From: Raineyella sp034933565
GTDB lineage: Bacteria; Actinomycetota; Actinomycetes; Propionibacteriales; Propionibacteriaceae
Length of the DNA: 64,000 bases
Reading direction: 5' to 3'
NCBI RefSeq assembly: GCF_034933565.1
Contig: NZ_JAYFNG010000052.1
Coordinates: forward strand, 1 to 64,000
The notes beneath the pieces are model-generated. The model ran no database searches. It was not told the origin of the DNA and was given only the letters and a program-made list of their open reading frames with translations. This document shows positions 14,271 to 25,291 of this stretch, piece after piece (position 1 is the first letter of the stretch; every line of letters begins with the position of its first letter). The position numbers were made by a program, and so were the translations under genes.

Positions 14271-15986
14271 TCAGGGTTGCCGGGCGAGCAGCGGGCCGTG
14301 ATCGGCCGGATCCAGGCCGTCGGGTGCCCCGATCGGGGCCCGCCACGCGGCCCGGTCATGGCGCACCATCAGCACGGCGTACGGCACCAGGGAGGCGATG
14401 GCGAGCCAGCCCGCCTGGTTGCGGAATGCCAGGTTGGTGGCGTAGTAGACGACCATCCCGACGCTGACCCAGACGGCAACCCGGACGAGGCGCCGCGACG
14501 GCCGGGCCACCGGGAGCAGCAGCCCGCCCCACAGCAGGTACCACCCGTGCAGGGCGGCGCCACCGATCGCGGCGGCCAGCAGGCCCCAGGAGACGAACCG
14601 GATCGGTCGGTGCAGCGCGATCCGGGCACCGATCCACCCGATGAACCCGACGGTGGCGACGCCGAAGACGCCCTCGACCGTCGCGGTGATCACGCCGCCC
14701 CATTCGTAGTAGCCCCACTGCAGGACGAGCCCGTTCACCGCCTGGGCGACCAGGCTGCTCGGCGCGATGGTGGGTACCGATCCGGGCACGGTCATCGCGT
14801 GCAACCAGCCGAACCCGAGCCCGGTGAGCAGCGACACGGCGCCGAACGACGCCAGCGCGATCGCCGCGGTCGTCCCGGTCCGCCGCAGGATCTCCCGCCA
14901 GGCGGCCCAGCGGCGCGCCTCGGCGGGCAGGAACATGACGGCGACGGCGAGGCCGGCCAGCGCGGCCGGTTGCTTGGCCGCGGTGGCCACCCCGACCAGG
15001 ATCGCCGCGGTGACGAACGACCTCCCGCCGGCGTACCACAGGGCGAGGACCATCAGGCCGACCATCAGGGCGTCGTTGTGGGCGCCGCCGACGAAGTGGA
15101 CGATCATCAGCGGGTTGGCCACGGCCAGCCACATGCCCCGGTCGGCCTCCGGGCCGACCGCCCCGGCATGACGCAGCAGCGCGGGCAGGCAGGCGGCGAT
15201 CAGCACGACCCCGAGGACGGCCGGGATCCGCATCGCCATGGCCGCCAGATAGGCGTGCAACGGGCTGCCCACCGTCGGCACGAGACCGCCGGTCGCGTCG
15301 ACGAGGATCCGCTGGATCTGCAGACTGAGGGGGCCGTACGGCGCCGGGGTGTAGAGCCAGACCCGCGACACCGCGTCGGCGAACGGGCCGGGCAGGGCCC
15401 CCGGGCCGACCTGGTAGGGGTCGACGCCGCGGGAGACCAGCCAGCCCTGCGCGGCGTACGAGTACGCGTCGTGGCTGAAGATCGGTGGCGCCACCAGGAA
15501 CGGTGCCGACCAGAGGGCGAGCACCGCCCGGAAGTCGTGCCGGCCCGACGCCGACGGGCGCAACCGCAGCCAGGCGTCCAGCGCGAACCATGCCCCGGTC
15601 AGCGCCACGAGTGAGGCGAAGGTGCTGCCCACGGGCGTACGGACCATCCCGCTGCCCGGCAGGGACCAGAGCGGGGAGCTGTCCGGGATGAAGGCGGGGC
15701 TCAGCGACCCCAGGACGATGAGGACGAACCCGAGCAGCCCCTGGCGGACCATCGGGTCGTACCATTCGGCGGCCAGTGCCGCCAGGGCGTCCGCGGCACG
15801 GAGCCGCAGGGTGTGGTCGCGACGATCGAGGCGCTCGCGGTGCGCCCGCTGATCGTCGTACGTGCCGTGATCGCTGTGGTCGCCGTACGCGACATGAGCG
15901 CTGCGGTCGCCGTGGTCACGGTCGGAGAGGGTGGTGCGCCGGGGGTCGGGGAGCGACCCGAGGTCGCGCAACTGTTCACCTGCCAT
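14271..15986 (-). CDS. mptB: Polyprenol-phosphate-mannose-dependent alpha-1,6-mannosyltransferase, MptB-like
   Basis: A multispanning GT-C glycosyltransferase that elongates the mannan core of lipomannan/lipoarabinomannan outside the membrane, using polyprenyl-phosphomannose. The N-terminal ~70 residues are soluble and unusually rich in Asp, His and Arg. About a dozen hydrophobic segments follow. The loop FSHDAYSYAAQGWLVSRGVDPY carries the GT-C acidic pattern, and GPLSLQIQRILVDATGG and FVGGAHNDALMVGLMVLALW are typical of the MptA/MptB family. The ATG at 15986 (MAGEQLRDLG, SD GAAGGGAAG) is chosen over an upstream in-frame start. 571 residues. MptA versus MptB cannot be settled by eye. Confidence 0.82.
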   Translation of the reverse strand: MAGEQLRDLGSLPDPRRTTLSDRDHGDRSAHVAYGDHSDHGTYDDQRAHRERLDRRDHTLRLRAADALAALAAEWYDPMVRQGLLGFVLIVLGSLSPAFIPDSSPLWSLPGSGMVRTPVGSTFASLVALTGAWFALDAWLRLRPSASGRHDFRAVLALWSAPFLVAPPIFSHDAYSYAAQGWLVSRGVDPYQVGPGALPGPFADAVSRVWLYTPAPYGPLSLQIQRILVDATGGLVPTVGSPLHAYLAAMAMRIPAVLGVVLIAACLPALLRHAGAVGPEADRGMWLAVANPLMIVHFVGGAHNDALMVGLMVLALWYAGGRSFVTAAILVGVATAAKQPAALAGLAVAVMFLPAEARRWAAWREILRRTGTTAAIALASFGAVSLLTGLGFGWLHAMTVPGSVPTIAPSSLVAQAVNGLVLQWGYYEWGGVITATVEGVFGVATVGFIGWIGARIALHRPIRFVSWGLLAAAIGGAALHGWYLLWGGLLLPVARPSRRLVRVAVWVSVGMVVYYATNLAFRNQAGWLAIASLVPYAVLMVRHDRAAWRAPIGAPDGLDPADHGPLLARQP

Positions 15987-16220
15987 CCGCTTCCCTTCAC
16001 GCGTTCCCCGGCCCGGCGCGAGGCGCTCGCACACCCCGCGACGTCATCCTCCGACAAAGGCACCTACTGTGCCAGGGTAAGCGTCCGGCCGCACTTCCGG
16101 CCAATCCCCCGCCCCCCGAGGCCCCCGGACCGGGGCCCGGAGGACGGCCGAACAGGACCCGACGACGGCCGAGCAGGCCCCCGGGAGGGTCGAACAGGGG
16201 CCGAACGAGGGCGGAACGGT

Positions 16221-16544
16221 TCAGTCCGTCCCCGGTGCCAACCGGTCGCGTTCGTGGACCAGGTCGGCGGTGCTGTGGCCGGGCGCCACATGACCCTCGG
16301 CCCACTCCAGCGCGTCGAAGGGGCACTCATCGACGCAGATGCCGCAGTACATGCACACCGACCAGTCGATCGCGAACCGGTCCAGCACGTTGTGCACCCG
16401 GGGCCGGCGGGCGTTCTCCGAGCCCGGGTCCGATTCGGTGTGCGCCTCGATGCTGATGCACCAGACCGGGCACTCCCGGGCGCAGATCATGCAGGAGGTG
16501 CAGCGATCCTCGATCAGCTGGATCGCGCCGTGGCCGCCGGTCAC
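16221..16544 (-). CDS. NuoI-like 2x[4Fe-4S] ferredoxin-type protein
   Basis: A 107-residue protein with two complete four-cysteine clusters: CTSCMICAREC (C15, C18, C21, C25) and CMYCGICVDEC (C64, C67, C70, C74). The segment RFAIDWSVCMYCGICVDECP is closer to NuoI (complex I subunit I) than to generic bacterial ferredoxins. It lacks the long flanking regions of canonical NuoI, present in this genome at 36219-36953. The GTG start overlaps the stop of the NuoC-like gene (GTGA). It is the last gene of the NuoB/C/I-like trio and probably passes electrons between KorAB-derived ferredoxin and the NuoB-like protein. That role is inference. Confidence 0.8.
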   Translation of the reverse strand: MTGGHGAIQLIEDRCTSCMICARECPVWCISIEAHTESDPGSENARRPRVHNVLDRFAIDWSVCMYCGICVDECPFDALEWAEGHVAPGHSTADLVHERDRLAPGTD

Positions 16545-17194
16545 CGGTCCGCCCCCCGCTCGCTCCGTCCGCCCCGCTCACTCCCACGGCCCCGCTCGCT
16601 GCGTCCGCCCCGCTCGCCGTCACGGGAGCGACGGACCCGTCCGCCCGCGGCACCGGCGGCGATGTCCTCGGCGTCGGCAGGACCGGCGGCGGGGTCGCGA
16701 TCACCCCAGACGGCCGGGTCGGGCACCCCGGGGGGCACCATCCGGCGGCGGGACCGGCCGCCCTCACCGGGCTCGGTCGCCCCGGGCCACGGCACCGCGA
16801 CGCGGGCGGCGAGCAGGTGGTCCTTGAGCAGCGGCGCCTCGGGGGCGTCCGGGGCGAGCAGCAGCCGCCGCGGGTCACCGCCGTCGAAGGTGACCGCGAA
16901 CCCCTCGCCCGCCTCGCGCTCGCACCAGCCGGCTCCGGGGAAGACCGTCGCCAGGCTCGGCAGCACCCCGTCGCGCCGGGACACACCGGTCCGCAGCCGG
17001 ACCGCCCGCCCGGTGCGGTCCTGCAGCCGGCAGACCACCGTCACGGTGTCGGCCCGGCCGATGTCGTCGGTGGCGTCGAGCCAGTCGAACCGGTCGAAGC
17101 CCTCGTCCCGGGCGCCCTGCGCGGCCGCCACCCAGTCGGCGGGATCGACCCGGCGGATGATGTCGTCGAGCAGGTCGTCGGTGCCCCCGGTCAT
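16541..17194 (-). CDS. NuoC-like (30-kDa complex I subunit) protein with RSERG-repeat tail
   Basis: 217 residues. The N-terminal ~150 residues (LDATDDIGRADTVTVVCRLQ, then RLRTGVSRRDGVLPSLATVF) resemble the NDH 30-kDa subunit fold. The region corresponding to the ERETYDFFGI signature of NuoC is replaced by a divergent VFPGAGWCEREAGEGFAV. The last ~30 residues are Arg/Ser/Glu/Gly repeats (RSERG, GSERG) and look disordered. ATG overlap with the NuoB-like stop and GTGA overlap with the NuoI-like start show an operon. A complete nuoC exists elsewhere (44286-44993), so this is a divergent paralogue. Confidence 0.68.
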   Translation of the reverse strand: MTGGTDDLLDDIIRRVDPADWVAAAQGARDEGFDRFDWLDATDDIGRADTVTVVCRLQDRTGRAVRLRTGVSRRDGVLPSLATVFPGAGWCEREAGEGFAVTFDGGDPRRLLLAPDAPEAPLLKDHLLAARVAVPWPGATEPGEGGRSRRRMVPPGVPDPAVWGDRDPAAGPADAEDIAAGAAGGRVRRSRDGERGGRSERGRGSERGGRSERGADR

Positions 17195-17682
17195 CGATCC
17201 TCCTCCACGGCCGGGGCCGAAGGCGCCGTCCCCGCGCCGGCGGTCAGCCCGGCCAACGCGTCCTCCAGTGATCCCGGTGGCGGCGGGCAGCCGGGCACGA
17301 ACGCGGCCACCGGGACGAACTGCCCGATGCCGTCGGCGACCGCGTACGAGTCCCAGTAGGGCCCCCCGGAACTGGCGCAGGCGCCGTACGCGACGACCCG
17401 GGCCGGTCGTCCGGCCCGGGTGCCGAGGGCGTCGATCGCCTCCACGACGACCGGGACCAGGGCGTCGGGCACGGTGCCGGAGACCACCACCGCCAGCGGT
17501 GCGTCGGGCCGGAGGCCGGGCACCGCAGGATCGATCCCGGGCCGGTCGAACACAGCGGGATCGACCTCGGGCCGGTCGAGCGTCGCGGCCTCGAACTCGA
17601 GGGCGCAACAGGCCAGTCCGAGGTCGGCGACGAGCAGTCGACCGTCGCCGTACCAGTCGTACACGCGTGTGCCCTGAGCCAT
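17191..17682 (-). CDS. NuoB-like (20-kDa complex I / hydrogenase small subunit family) protein
   Basis: 163 residues. All four cysteines that hold cluster N2 in NuoB are present: the tandem pair in GLACCALEF (C25, C26), C102 in YGACASSGG, and C132 in VPGCPPPPG. The segment between them (about residues 33-60) has DRPEVDPAVF / DRPGIDPAVP, a short internal repeat not found in NuoB. It is first in a three-gene operon with NuoC-like and NuoI-like genes, divergent from korAB across a 174-bp spacer with a DtxR-like palindrome. No NuoD-like partner is adjacent. The true NuoB is encoded at 44990-45544. Confidence 0.78.
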   Translation of the reverse strand: MAQGTRVYDWYGDGRLLVADLGLACCALEFEAATLDRPEVDPAVFDRPGIDPAVPGLRPDAPLAVVVSGTVPDALVPVVVEAIDALGTRAGRPARVVAYGACASSGGPYWDSYAVADGIGQFVPVAAFVPGCPPPPGSLEDALAGLTAGAGTAPSAPAVEEDR

Positions 17683-17770
17683 ACCGGACAGCCTATCGCC
17701 GTGCGCGTCCCGCTCCCCGGACCACCCTGAAGCATAAGGACTTGCGCGAGGAATCATTAGCAGATCAAAT

Positions 17771-17785
17771 AGGTGAGGCTCACCT
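17771..17785. promoter_or_regulatory. DtxR/IdeR-type iron-box palindrome
   Basis: AGGTGAG-G-CTCACCT is a perfect 15-bp palindrome preceded by AAT. It resembles the inner part of the DtxR/IdeR operator (TTAGGTTAGSCTAACCTAA). It lies in the divergent spacer between korA and the NuoB-like gene. A candidate korA promoter (TTGCGC 17742... wait-free spacing of 17 nt to TCAAAT) would place it at the transcription start. Metal-dependent control is an inference. Confidence 0.6.
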
Positions 17786-17856
17786 GACGCCGCACTAGAC
17801 TTGACCGGCGCCTCCACCCGAGGCGGCGTACGACACAAGAAGCGAGGCATACCGAC

Positions 17857-19763
<1,907 letters not shown>

Positions 19764-19767
<4 letters not shown>

Positions 19768-20846
19768 CCGCCACCCAGGACCGGCCCGCGATCAGCCGTG
19801 GCCTCGCCCACGTGCCGCTCGCCCTCGAGCCACTGAACCGCAAGGACTTCGTCTCCGACCAGGAGGTCCGCTGGTGTCCCGGCTGCGGTGACTACGCCGT
19901 GCTCGCCGCCTTCCAGGGCTTCATGCCCGAGCTCGGCATCAAGCGCGAGAACACCGTGATCATCTCCGGCATCGGCTGCTCGTCGCGGTTCCCCTACTAC
20001 GTCGACTCGTACGGCATGCACTCGATCCATGGCCGCGCCCCGGCGATCGCCACCGGCGTCGCGGCGGCCCGGGAGGACCTGGCGGTGTTCGTGATCACCG
20101 GCGACGGGGACGCGCTGTCGATCGGCGGCAACCACCTGCTGCATGCGCTGCGCCGCAACGTCAACATCACCGTCCTGCTGTTCAACAACCGGATCTACGG
20201 GCTGACCAAGGGCCAGTACTCGCCGACCTCGGAGCTGGGCAAGGTCACCAAGTCGACGCCGATGGGGTCGCTCGACCAGCCGCTCAACCCGGTGTCGCTG
20301 GCGCTCGGCGCCGAGGCGACCTTCGTCGCCCGCGCGATCGACTCCGACCGCAAGCACCTCAGCGAGGTGCTGAAGGCGGCTGCCGCGCACCGCGGCGCGT
20401 CGCTGGTGGAGATCTACCAGAACTGCCCGATCTTCAACGACGGTGCGTTCGACGCGCTGAAGGGTGGCGAGGAGTCGGCCGAGGCGATCATCCCGCTCCG
20501 CCACGGCGAGCAGATCATCTTCGGCGTCGGCGGCCACCTGGCCGTGGTCCGGGACCGGGCCACCGGGGCGCTGCGCATCGCCGAACGTGCCGACGTCGCC
20601 GCGGAGGACATCGTCGTCCACGACGCCCACCTCGACGACCCGTCGTACGCCTTCGCCCTCTCCCGCCTGAGCAGCGCCGGTCACCTGCAGCGCTCCCCGA
20701 TCGGCATCTTCCGCGATGTGGCGCGTCCGTCGTACGACGACGAGGCGCGCGAACAGGTGCGGACCGCCCGCGGCGACGGGGCCGACACCGAGGCCTCGCT
20801 GCAGGACCTGCTCTACGGGCAGGACACCTGGGAGGTCGTCGGCTGA
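19764..20846 (+). CDS. korB: 2-oxoacid:ferredoxin oxidoreductase, beta subunit
   Basis: Thiamine-diphosphate- and Fe-S-binding subunit, 360 residues. RWCPGCGDYAVL (C38, C41), GIGCSSRFPYY (C72) and QNCPIFNDGAF (C221) supply the four cluster cysteines. The ThDP motif runs from GDGDALSIGGNHLLHALRR to LLFNNRIYGLTKGQYSPTSE (about 113-155). The start is the GTG overlapping the korA stop; longer ORFs in this frame run antisense-like through korA and are rejected. The beta subunit carries the single [4Fe-4S] cluster that hands electrons to ferredoxin. Confidence 0.93.
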
Positions 20847-20949
20847 TCCACCTCGGTCGACGGCTCTGGGTCGATGGCCCGCGACGATGTCCTCGGTCGC
20901 GGACCGTCGGCCGAGGAGCTGAGCCCCGGCTGAGAATCGCGACGACGCG

Positions 20950-20968
20950 CACGGTGGGATCCACCGTG
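20950..20968 (+). terminator. Hairpin after korB
   Basis: cacggtgg-gat-ccaccgtg is an 8-bp perfect stem about 100 bp past the korB stop, extendable by GCG/CGC with one bulge. There is no T-tract, so confidence is moderate. Confidence 0.5.
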
Positions 20969-21090
20969 TCGCGGGAGGACCCGCCTAGCTTAGGGTGGAC
21001 TTATTCCACCCGGCGTGCCCGGCCACCCCGTCCCGGTGGCCGGGGCGAAGCAGCCAGGGGCGCCGTCGTGGCACCCCGGAGGAAGTCCCG

Positions 21091-22020
21091 ATGACCCCAT
21101 CCCGCCCGTCCGTCCCCGTCCGCCCGTCGTCCCGACCGCCGGTCCGCTCGACCCGACCGGCCTGGCGCCGCGCGCTCGTCGCCGCCGCCCTGCCGTTGCT
21201 CGCGGCCGGGGTGCTGACCGCCTGCGCGCCGCCGTCACGGGCCGACCGTTCCGCGGCGAGCCCGAGCCCGACGCCGACCCCGCTGGTCGTGGCGGGCACC
21301 AACCACAACGCGGCGGCCCAGGCGTACGCCTATCCTGCGGCCAAGGTGCAGGGCTGGCTGCGGCAGGGCAACACGGCGCCCGACTACCCGACGCAGAAGA
21401 TCGCCTTCCTGACCTTCGACGACGGCCCGAGCGCCGACGCCACCCCGCAGGTGCTCGACGCCCTGCGTGCCAACAACGTGCCGGCGACCTTCTTCGTGAT
21501 CGCCGGACCGCTGGGCCTGGGGCGCACCGGCCCGGCCCAGCTGCGCCAGGAGGTGGAGGCCGGCAACGCGGTGTGCATCCACTCGTACAGCCACGACTAC
21601 CAGTACCTCTACCCGCAGCGGCAGGCGAACATCGACCACATCCTCACCGACGAGGCGAAGGCGCTCGACCACATCCGGGCGGCGCTCGGCCCCGACTACA
21701 CCCCCGGCTGCTTCCGCTACCCGGGTGGTCACATGTCCTGGAAGGGCCTGGCCGACTCCGACGCCGGTCTGGCCGGCCGTGGCCTGTCGTGGATCGACTG
21801 GAACGCGATGACCGGCGACGCGGAATCCAAGAGCAAGGTGCCGAGCACGCCCGAGGAAGCGGCGGCCAACGTACGCCACGACATGGCGCTGGTGAAGAAC
21901 CCCAATGTCGTGGTCATCCTGATGCACGACGCACCCGGCAAGAAGATCTCCACCGAGGCGCTGCCGCTGATCGTCTCCGACCTGCGGGCGGCCGGCTACG
22001 CGTTCGGCGTGATCGCCTGA
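21091..22020 (+). CDS. Lipoprotein polysaccharide deacetylase (NodB domain)
   Basis: A 309-residue secreted lipoprotein. The signal has Arg-rich residues, a hydrophobic stretch (ALVAAALPLLAAGVLTAC) and a lipobox ending at Cys45. A Pro/Ser-rich linker follows. The NodB domain has the metal-binding Asp in FLTFDDGPSADATPQ, the His pair in HSYSHDYQY, the FRYPGG motif, and IDWNAMTGDAESK and VILMHDA near the end (CE4 motifs 1-5). It probably removes N-acetyl groups from peptidoglycan or another wall glycan. The ATG has GGAGGAAG upstream; an earlier in-frame start would bury the signal peptide. Confidence 0.88.
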   Translation: MTPSRPSVPVRPSSRPPVRSTRPAWRRALVAAALPLLAAGVLTACAPPSRADRSAASPSPTPTPLVVAGTNHNAAAQAYAYPAAKVQGWLRQGNTAPDYPTQKIAFLTFDDGPSADATPQVLDALRANNVPATFFVIAGPLGLGRTGPAQLRQEVEAGNAVCIHSYSHDYQYLYPQRQANIDHILTDEAKALDHIRAALGPDYTPGCFRYPGGHMSWKGLADSDAGLAGRGLSWIDWNAMTGDAESKSKVPSTPEEAAANVRHDMALVKNPNVVVILMHDAPGKKISTEALPLIVSDLRAAGYAFGVIA

Positions 22021-22037
22021 TCATCCGCCGCGATGTC

Positions 22038-22065
22038 GTCCGGGACCGCCGGACAGGGCCCGGAC
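22038..22065 (+). terminator. Candidate hairpin after the deacetylase gene
   Basis: gtccggg (22038-22044) and cccggac (22059-22065) form a 7-bp stem 18 bp past the stop. There is no T-tract. The rest of the 22021-22279 spacer shows AT-richer ttgatagattg near 22118, a possible promoter for rarD. Confidence 0.4.
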
Positions 22066-22279
22066 CCGCGATGTCCCAGTAGACCGCGATACGCATGTCC
22101 CGACCCTGTCCGGGTGGGTAGTTGATAGATTGACGGCCGGGCGGTGGACCGCCGGGCACCGCCGCCCTTCCCCCGGGGTGATCTGGGCGCGGTCCGTCCG
22201 TACGCCGACACGGGTCCGTAGGCCGGCACGGTTCGTACGCCGCCCCTTCCGGACGTCCCCGACCGCGAGGAGATCGCGC

Positions 22280-23218
22280 ATGCCCGAGCCGACCGCCACC
22301 ACCACCCGGCCCGGCCTGCAGCGCGGGCTGCTCAGCGGGTTGGGCGCGTACCTGCTGTGGGGCTTCTTCCCGCTCTACTGGCCCCTGCTGTCGCGGGCGG
22401 GAGCGATGGAGATCCTCGCCCAGCGGATCGTCTGGTCGCTGGTCTTCGGACTGCTCGGCTGCCTGCTGCTGCGGCGCAGGTTCTGGCAGGGTCTCGACGG
22501 TCGCCGTGCCTGGATGACCCTGCTCGGCGCCGGGGCGCTGGTGAGCGTCAACTGGGGCACCTACATCTGGGCGGTGAACAACGGCCACGTCCTCGACGCG
22601 GCGCTGGGCTACTACATCAACCCGATCCTGTCGATCCTGCTCGGCGTGGTGTTCCTGCATGAGCGGCTCTCCCGGCTGCAGTGGCTGGCCGTCGGGCTCG
22701 CCGCGAGCGCGGTGGTGGTGCTCACCGTCGAGGTCGGCGGCCTGCCGTGGGCCGCACTGGTGCTGTCGGTGTCGTTCGGGCTGTACGGCCTGCTGAAGAA
22801 GGGCGTGCGGATCGACGCACTCTCCGGGATGGTCGTCGAGGGCCTGGGCATCAGTGTGGTCGCCCTCGCCTTCCTGATCCGGCTGCAGGCCAGCGGGCGC
22901 AGCACGTTCACCGCGTACGGTCCGCTGCACACCGGCCTGCTGGTCACCGGCGGTCTGGTCACGTTGGTGCCGCTGCTGTTCTTCGCCGACGCCGCCCAGC
23001 GGCTGCCGCTCACCACGCTCGGGCTGCTGCAGTACGTGGCGCCAACCATGCAGTTCCTGATCGGCTGGCTGGTGCGCGGCGAGGTGATGTCGCCGGGGCG
23101 CTGGGCCGGCTTCCTGCTGGTGTGGATCTCGATCGCCATCGTCAGCGCCGAGGCGCTGGTGGCCTGGCGGCGGCTGGACCGGGTGGGCCGACGGCGCCCG
23201 ACTACGATCGGCTCATGA
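22280..23218 (+). CDS. rarD: EamA-family permease RarD
   Basis: A drug/metabolite transporter-superfamily membrane protein with ten predicted helices. RarD signatures: YLLWGFFPLYWPLL at the first helix, EILAQRIVWSLVF, NWGTYIWAVNNGHVLDAALGYYINP, and TTLGLLQYVAPTMQFLIG. 312 residues, typical for RarD. The start at MPEPTAT is preceded by GAGGAG; the upstream extension is Arg-rich and unrelated. Its stop overlaps the M13 peptidase start (ATGA). Substrate is unknown; RarD was named for chloramphenicol sensitivity. Confidence 0.9.
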   Translation: MPEPTATTTRPGLQRGLLSGLGAYLLWGFFPLYWPLLSRAGAMEILAQRIVWSLVFGLLGCLLLRRRFWQGLDGRRAWMTLLGAGALVSVNWGTYIWAVNNGHVLDAALGYYINPILSILLGVVFLHERLSRLQWLAVGLAASAVVVLTVEVGGLPWAALVLSVSFGLYGLLKKGVRIDALSGMVVEGLGISVVALAFLIRLQASGRSTFTAYGPLHTGLLVTGGLVTLVPLLFFADAAQRLPLTTLGLLQYVAPTMQFLIGWLVRGEVMSPGRWAGFLLVWISIAIVSAEALVAWRRLDRVGRRRPTTIGS

Positions 23219-25221
23219 CAGTTGAGGAGAGCCCCGTCGTCCTGGACCTCACCGCGGTGGACGAGGCGGTCCCCGCCCGCACCGACTTCTATCGGCACGT
23301 CAACGGCGCCTGGCTCGCCCGAGCGGTGATCCCCGACGACAAGCCCCTCACCGGCGCGTTCAGCGACCTGCGTGACCGCTCCGAGGAGGCGGTCCGCGAC
23401 ATCGTCACCGGGCTGGGCACGCCCGGGCCGCACGAGGGGCCGCAGACCGATGCGGACCGGATCGCCGGACTGTACGCGAGCTTCATGGACACCGCGACGA
23501 TCGACGCGCTGGGCACCGCGCCGCTGACCGACGACCTGGCCGCGATCGAGGCGATCACCGACGTGCCCGCTCTGCTCACCCTGTTCGGGCGCAACGCCCG
23601 CCGCGGTCTCGGCACCCTGGTGTACGGCGGGGTCGACGCCGACCCGGGGGCCCCGGAGGCGTACGCCCTGTTCATCAGCCAGGGCGGGCTGGGGCTGCCG
23701 GACGAGGAGTACTACCGGCTCGACCGGTACGCCGACATCCGCACCGCCTACGTCGACCACATGGAGCGGATGTTCGGGCTGGCCGGGTTGCCCGGGCCGC
23801 GGGCGCAGGCCGAGTCGGTGATGGCGCTGGAGACGGCGATCGCCGCCTGTCACTGGGACAAGGTGCGTCGCCGCGACATGGTCGCCTCGTACAACCCGAT
23901 CGGGATCGCCGCGCTGACCGACCGGGTCGGGGCGCTCAATCCGGCGGTCGACCTGCGCCGCTACTTCGACGCGCTGGGCGTGGAGGGGCAGAAGGTCACC
24001 GGGGTGATCGAGTCGCAGCCGTCGTTCCTCGACGACGTGGCACCACTGCTCGTCGCCGACCGGCTGCCCCAGTGGCGTTCCTGGGCCCGCTGGCGGCTGC
24101 TGGTCGGCACCGCCGCGTACCTGCCGGAGGCGTTCACCGCCGAGAGCTTCGCCTTCTACGGCACCACGCTGTCGGGCACCCCGACGATCAAGCCCCGCTG
24201 GAAGCGGGGCGTGGCGCTGGTCGAGGGGTGCGTCGGCGAGGCGGTCGGGCGACGCTACGTCGACCGGTACTTCCCGCCGGCGGCGAAGGAACGCTGCGAC
24301 GAGCTCGTCGCCAACCTGCTGGAGGCCTACCGGCGCTCGATCAGCGCGCTGGACTGGATGACCGACGCGACGCGGACGGAGGCGCTGGCGAAGCTGGCGA
24401 AGTTCACCCCGAAGATCGGCTACCCGGGCAAGTGGATCGACTACACCAAGCTGTCGATCAGCCCCGACGACCTGCTCGGGAATGTACGCCGCACCGCGGA
24501 GTTCGAGACGGATCGTGAGCTGGGCAAGCTCGGCGGGCCGATCGACCCTGAGGAATGGTTCATGACCCCGCAGACGGTCAACGCGTACTACCACCCGTTG
24601 CGCAACGAGATCGTCTTCCCCGCCGCGATCCTGCAGCCGCCGTTCTTCCACCCGGAGGCCGACGACGCGGTCAACTACGGCGGCATCGGCGCGGTGATCG
24701 GCCACGAGATCGGGCACGGCTTCGACGACCAGGGCTCGACCTGCGACGGCGACGGCAGGCTGCGCAACTGGTGGACCGACCGGGACCGGGAGGCGTTCAC
24801 GGCGCGGACCGCGGCGCTGATCGCCCAGTACGACGGGCTGTCCCCCGAGGGGGCCGACGGGCTGACCGTCAACGGGGCGCTCACCATCGGGGAGAACATC
24901 GGCGACCTCGGCGGTGTGTCCATCGCCTACCAGGCGTGGCGGATCGCCCTCACCGACCCCGCGACGGGTGAGGTGGCCGAGCCGGAGCCGCTCGAGGGGC
25001 TGAGCGGGGCCGAGCGGTTCTTCATGAACTTCGCCCGGATCTGGCAGCAGAAGACCCGGCCCGAGACGGTCCGTCAGCGGCTGGCGACCGACCCGCACTC
25101 CCCCTCCGAGTTCCGTTGCAACCAGACCCTGAAGAACGTCGACGCCTTCCACGTCACGTACGTCACGCAGCCGGGCGACGGGATGTGGCTCGCCCCCGAG
25201 GAGCGTGTCCGGATCTGGTGA
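23215..25221 (+). CDS. pepO: M13 family zinc metallopeptidase (PepO/neprilysin-like)
   Basis: A 668-residue peptidase of the neprilysin family. The zinc motif HEIGH is in VIGHEIGHGFDDQG (about residue 497), the third ligand Glu is in TIGENIGDLGG, and the substrate-binding NAYYHPLRNEIVFPAAILQ lies upstream. The N-terminal RTDFYRHVNGAWLA and C-terminal VDAFHVTYVTQPGDGMW complete the family pattern. There is no signal peptide, so it is probably cytoplasmic, as for other actinobacterial members. The start overlaps the rarD stop. It probably cleaves oligopeptides. Confidence 0.93.
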   Translation: MTVEESPVVLDLTAVDEAVPARTDFYRHVNGAWLARAVIPDDKPLTGAFSDLRDRSEEAVRDIVTGLGTPGPHEGPQTDADRIAGLYASFMDTATIDALGTAPLTDDLAAIEAITDVPALLTLFGRNARRGLGTLVYGGVDADPGAPEAYALFISQGGLGLPDEEYYRLDRYADIRTAYVDHMERMFGLAGLPGPRAQAESVMALETAIAACHWDKVRRRDMVASYNPIGIAALTDRVGALNPAVDLRRYFDALGVEGQKVTGVIESQPSFLDDVAPLLVADRLPQWRSWARWRLLVGTAAYLPEAFTAESFAFYGTTLSGTPTIKPRWKRGVALVEGCVGEAVGRRYVDRYFPPAAKERCDELVANLLEAYRRSISALDWMTDATRTEALAKLAKFTPKIGYPGKWIDYTKLSISPDDLLGNVRRTAEFETDRELGKLGGPIDPEEWFMTPQTVNAYYHPLRNEIVFPAAILQPPFFHPEADDAVNYGGIGAVIGHEIGHGFDDQGSTCDGDGRLRNWWTDRDREAFTARTAALIAQYDGLSPEGADGLTVNGALTIGENIGDLGGVSIAYQAWRIALTDPATGEVAEPEPLEGLSGAERFFMNFARIWQQKTRPETVRQRLATDPHSPSEFRCNQTLKNVDAFHVTYVTQPGDGMWLAPEERVRIW

Positions 25222-25291
25222 GCCGGCGAGCGGTGGCGATCGCCCCGCCCGACCCGGCCCCGGCGAACGGCACCGGCCTGGCACCGTCCGC

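Noticed and set aside
22612..25284. 890-codon minus-strand frame opposite rarD and pepO
   Set aside because: Shadow of two confident genes.
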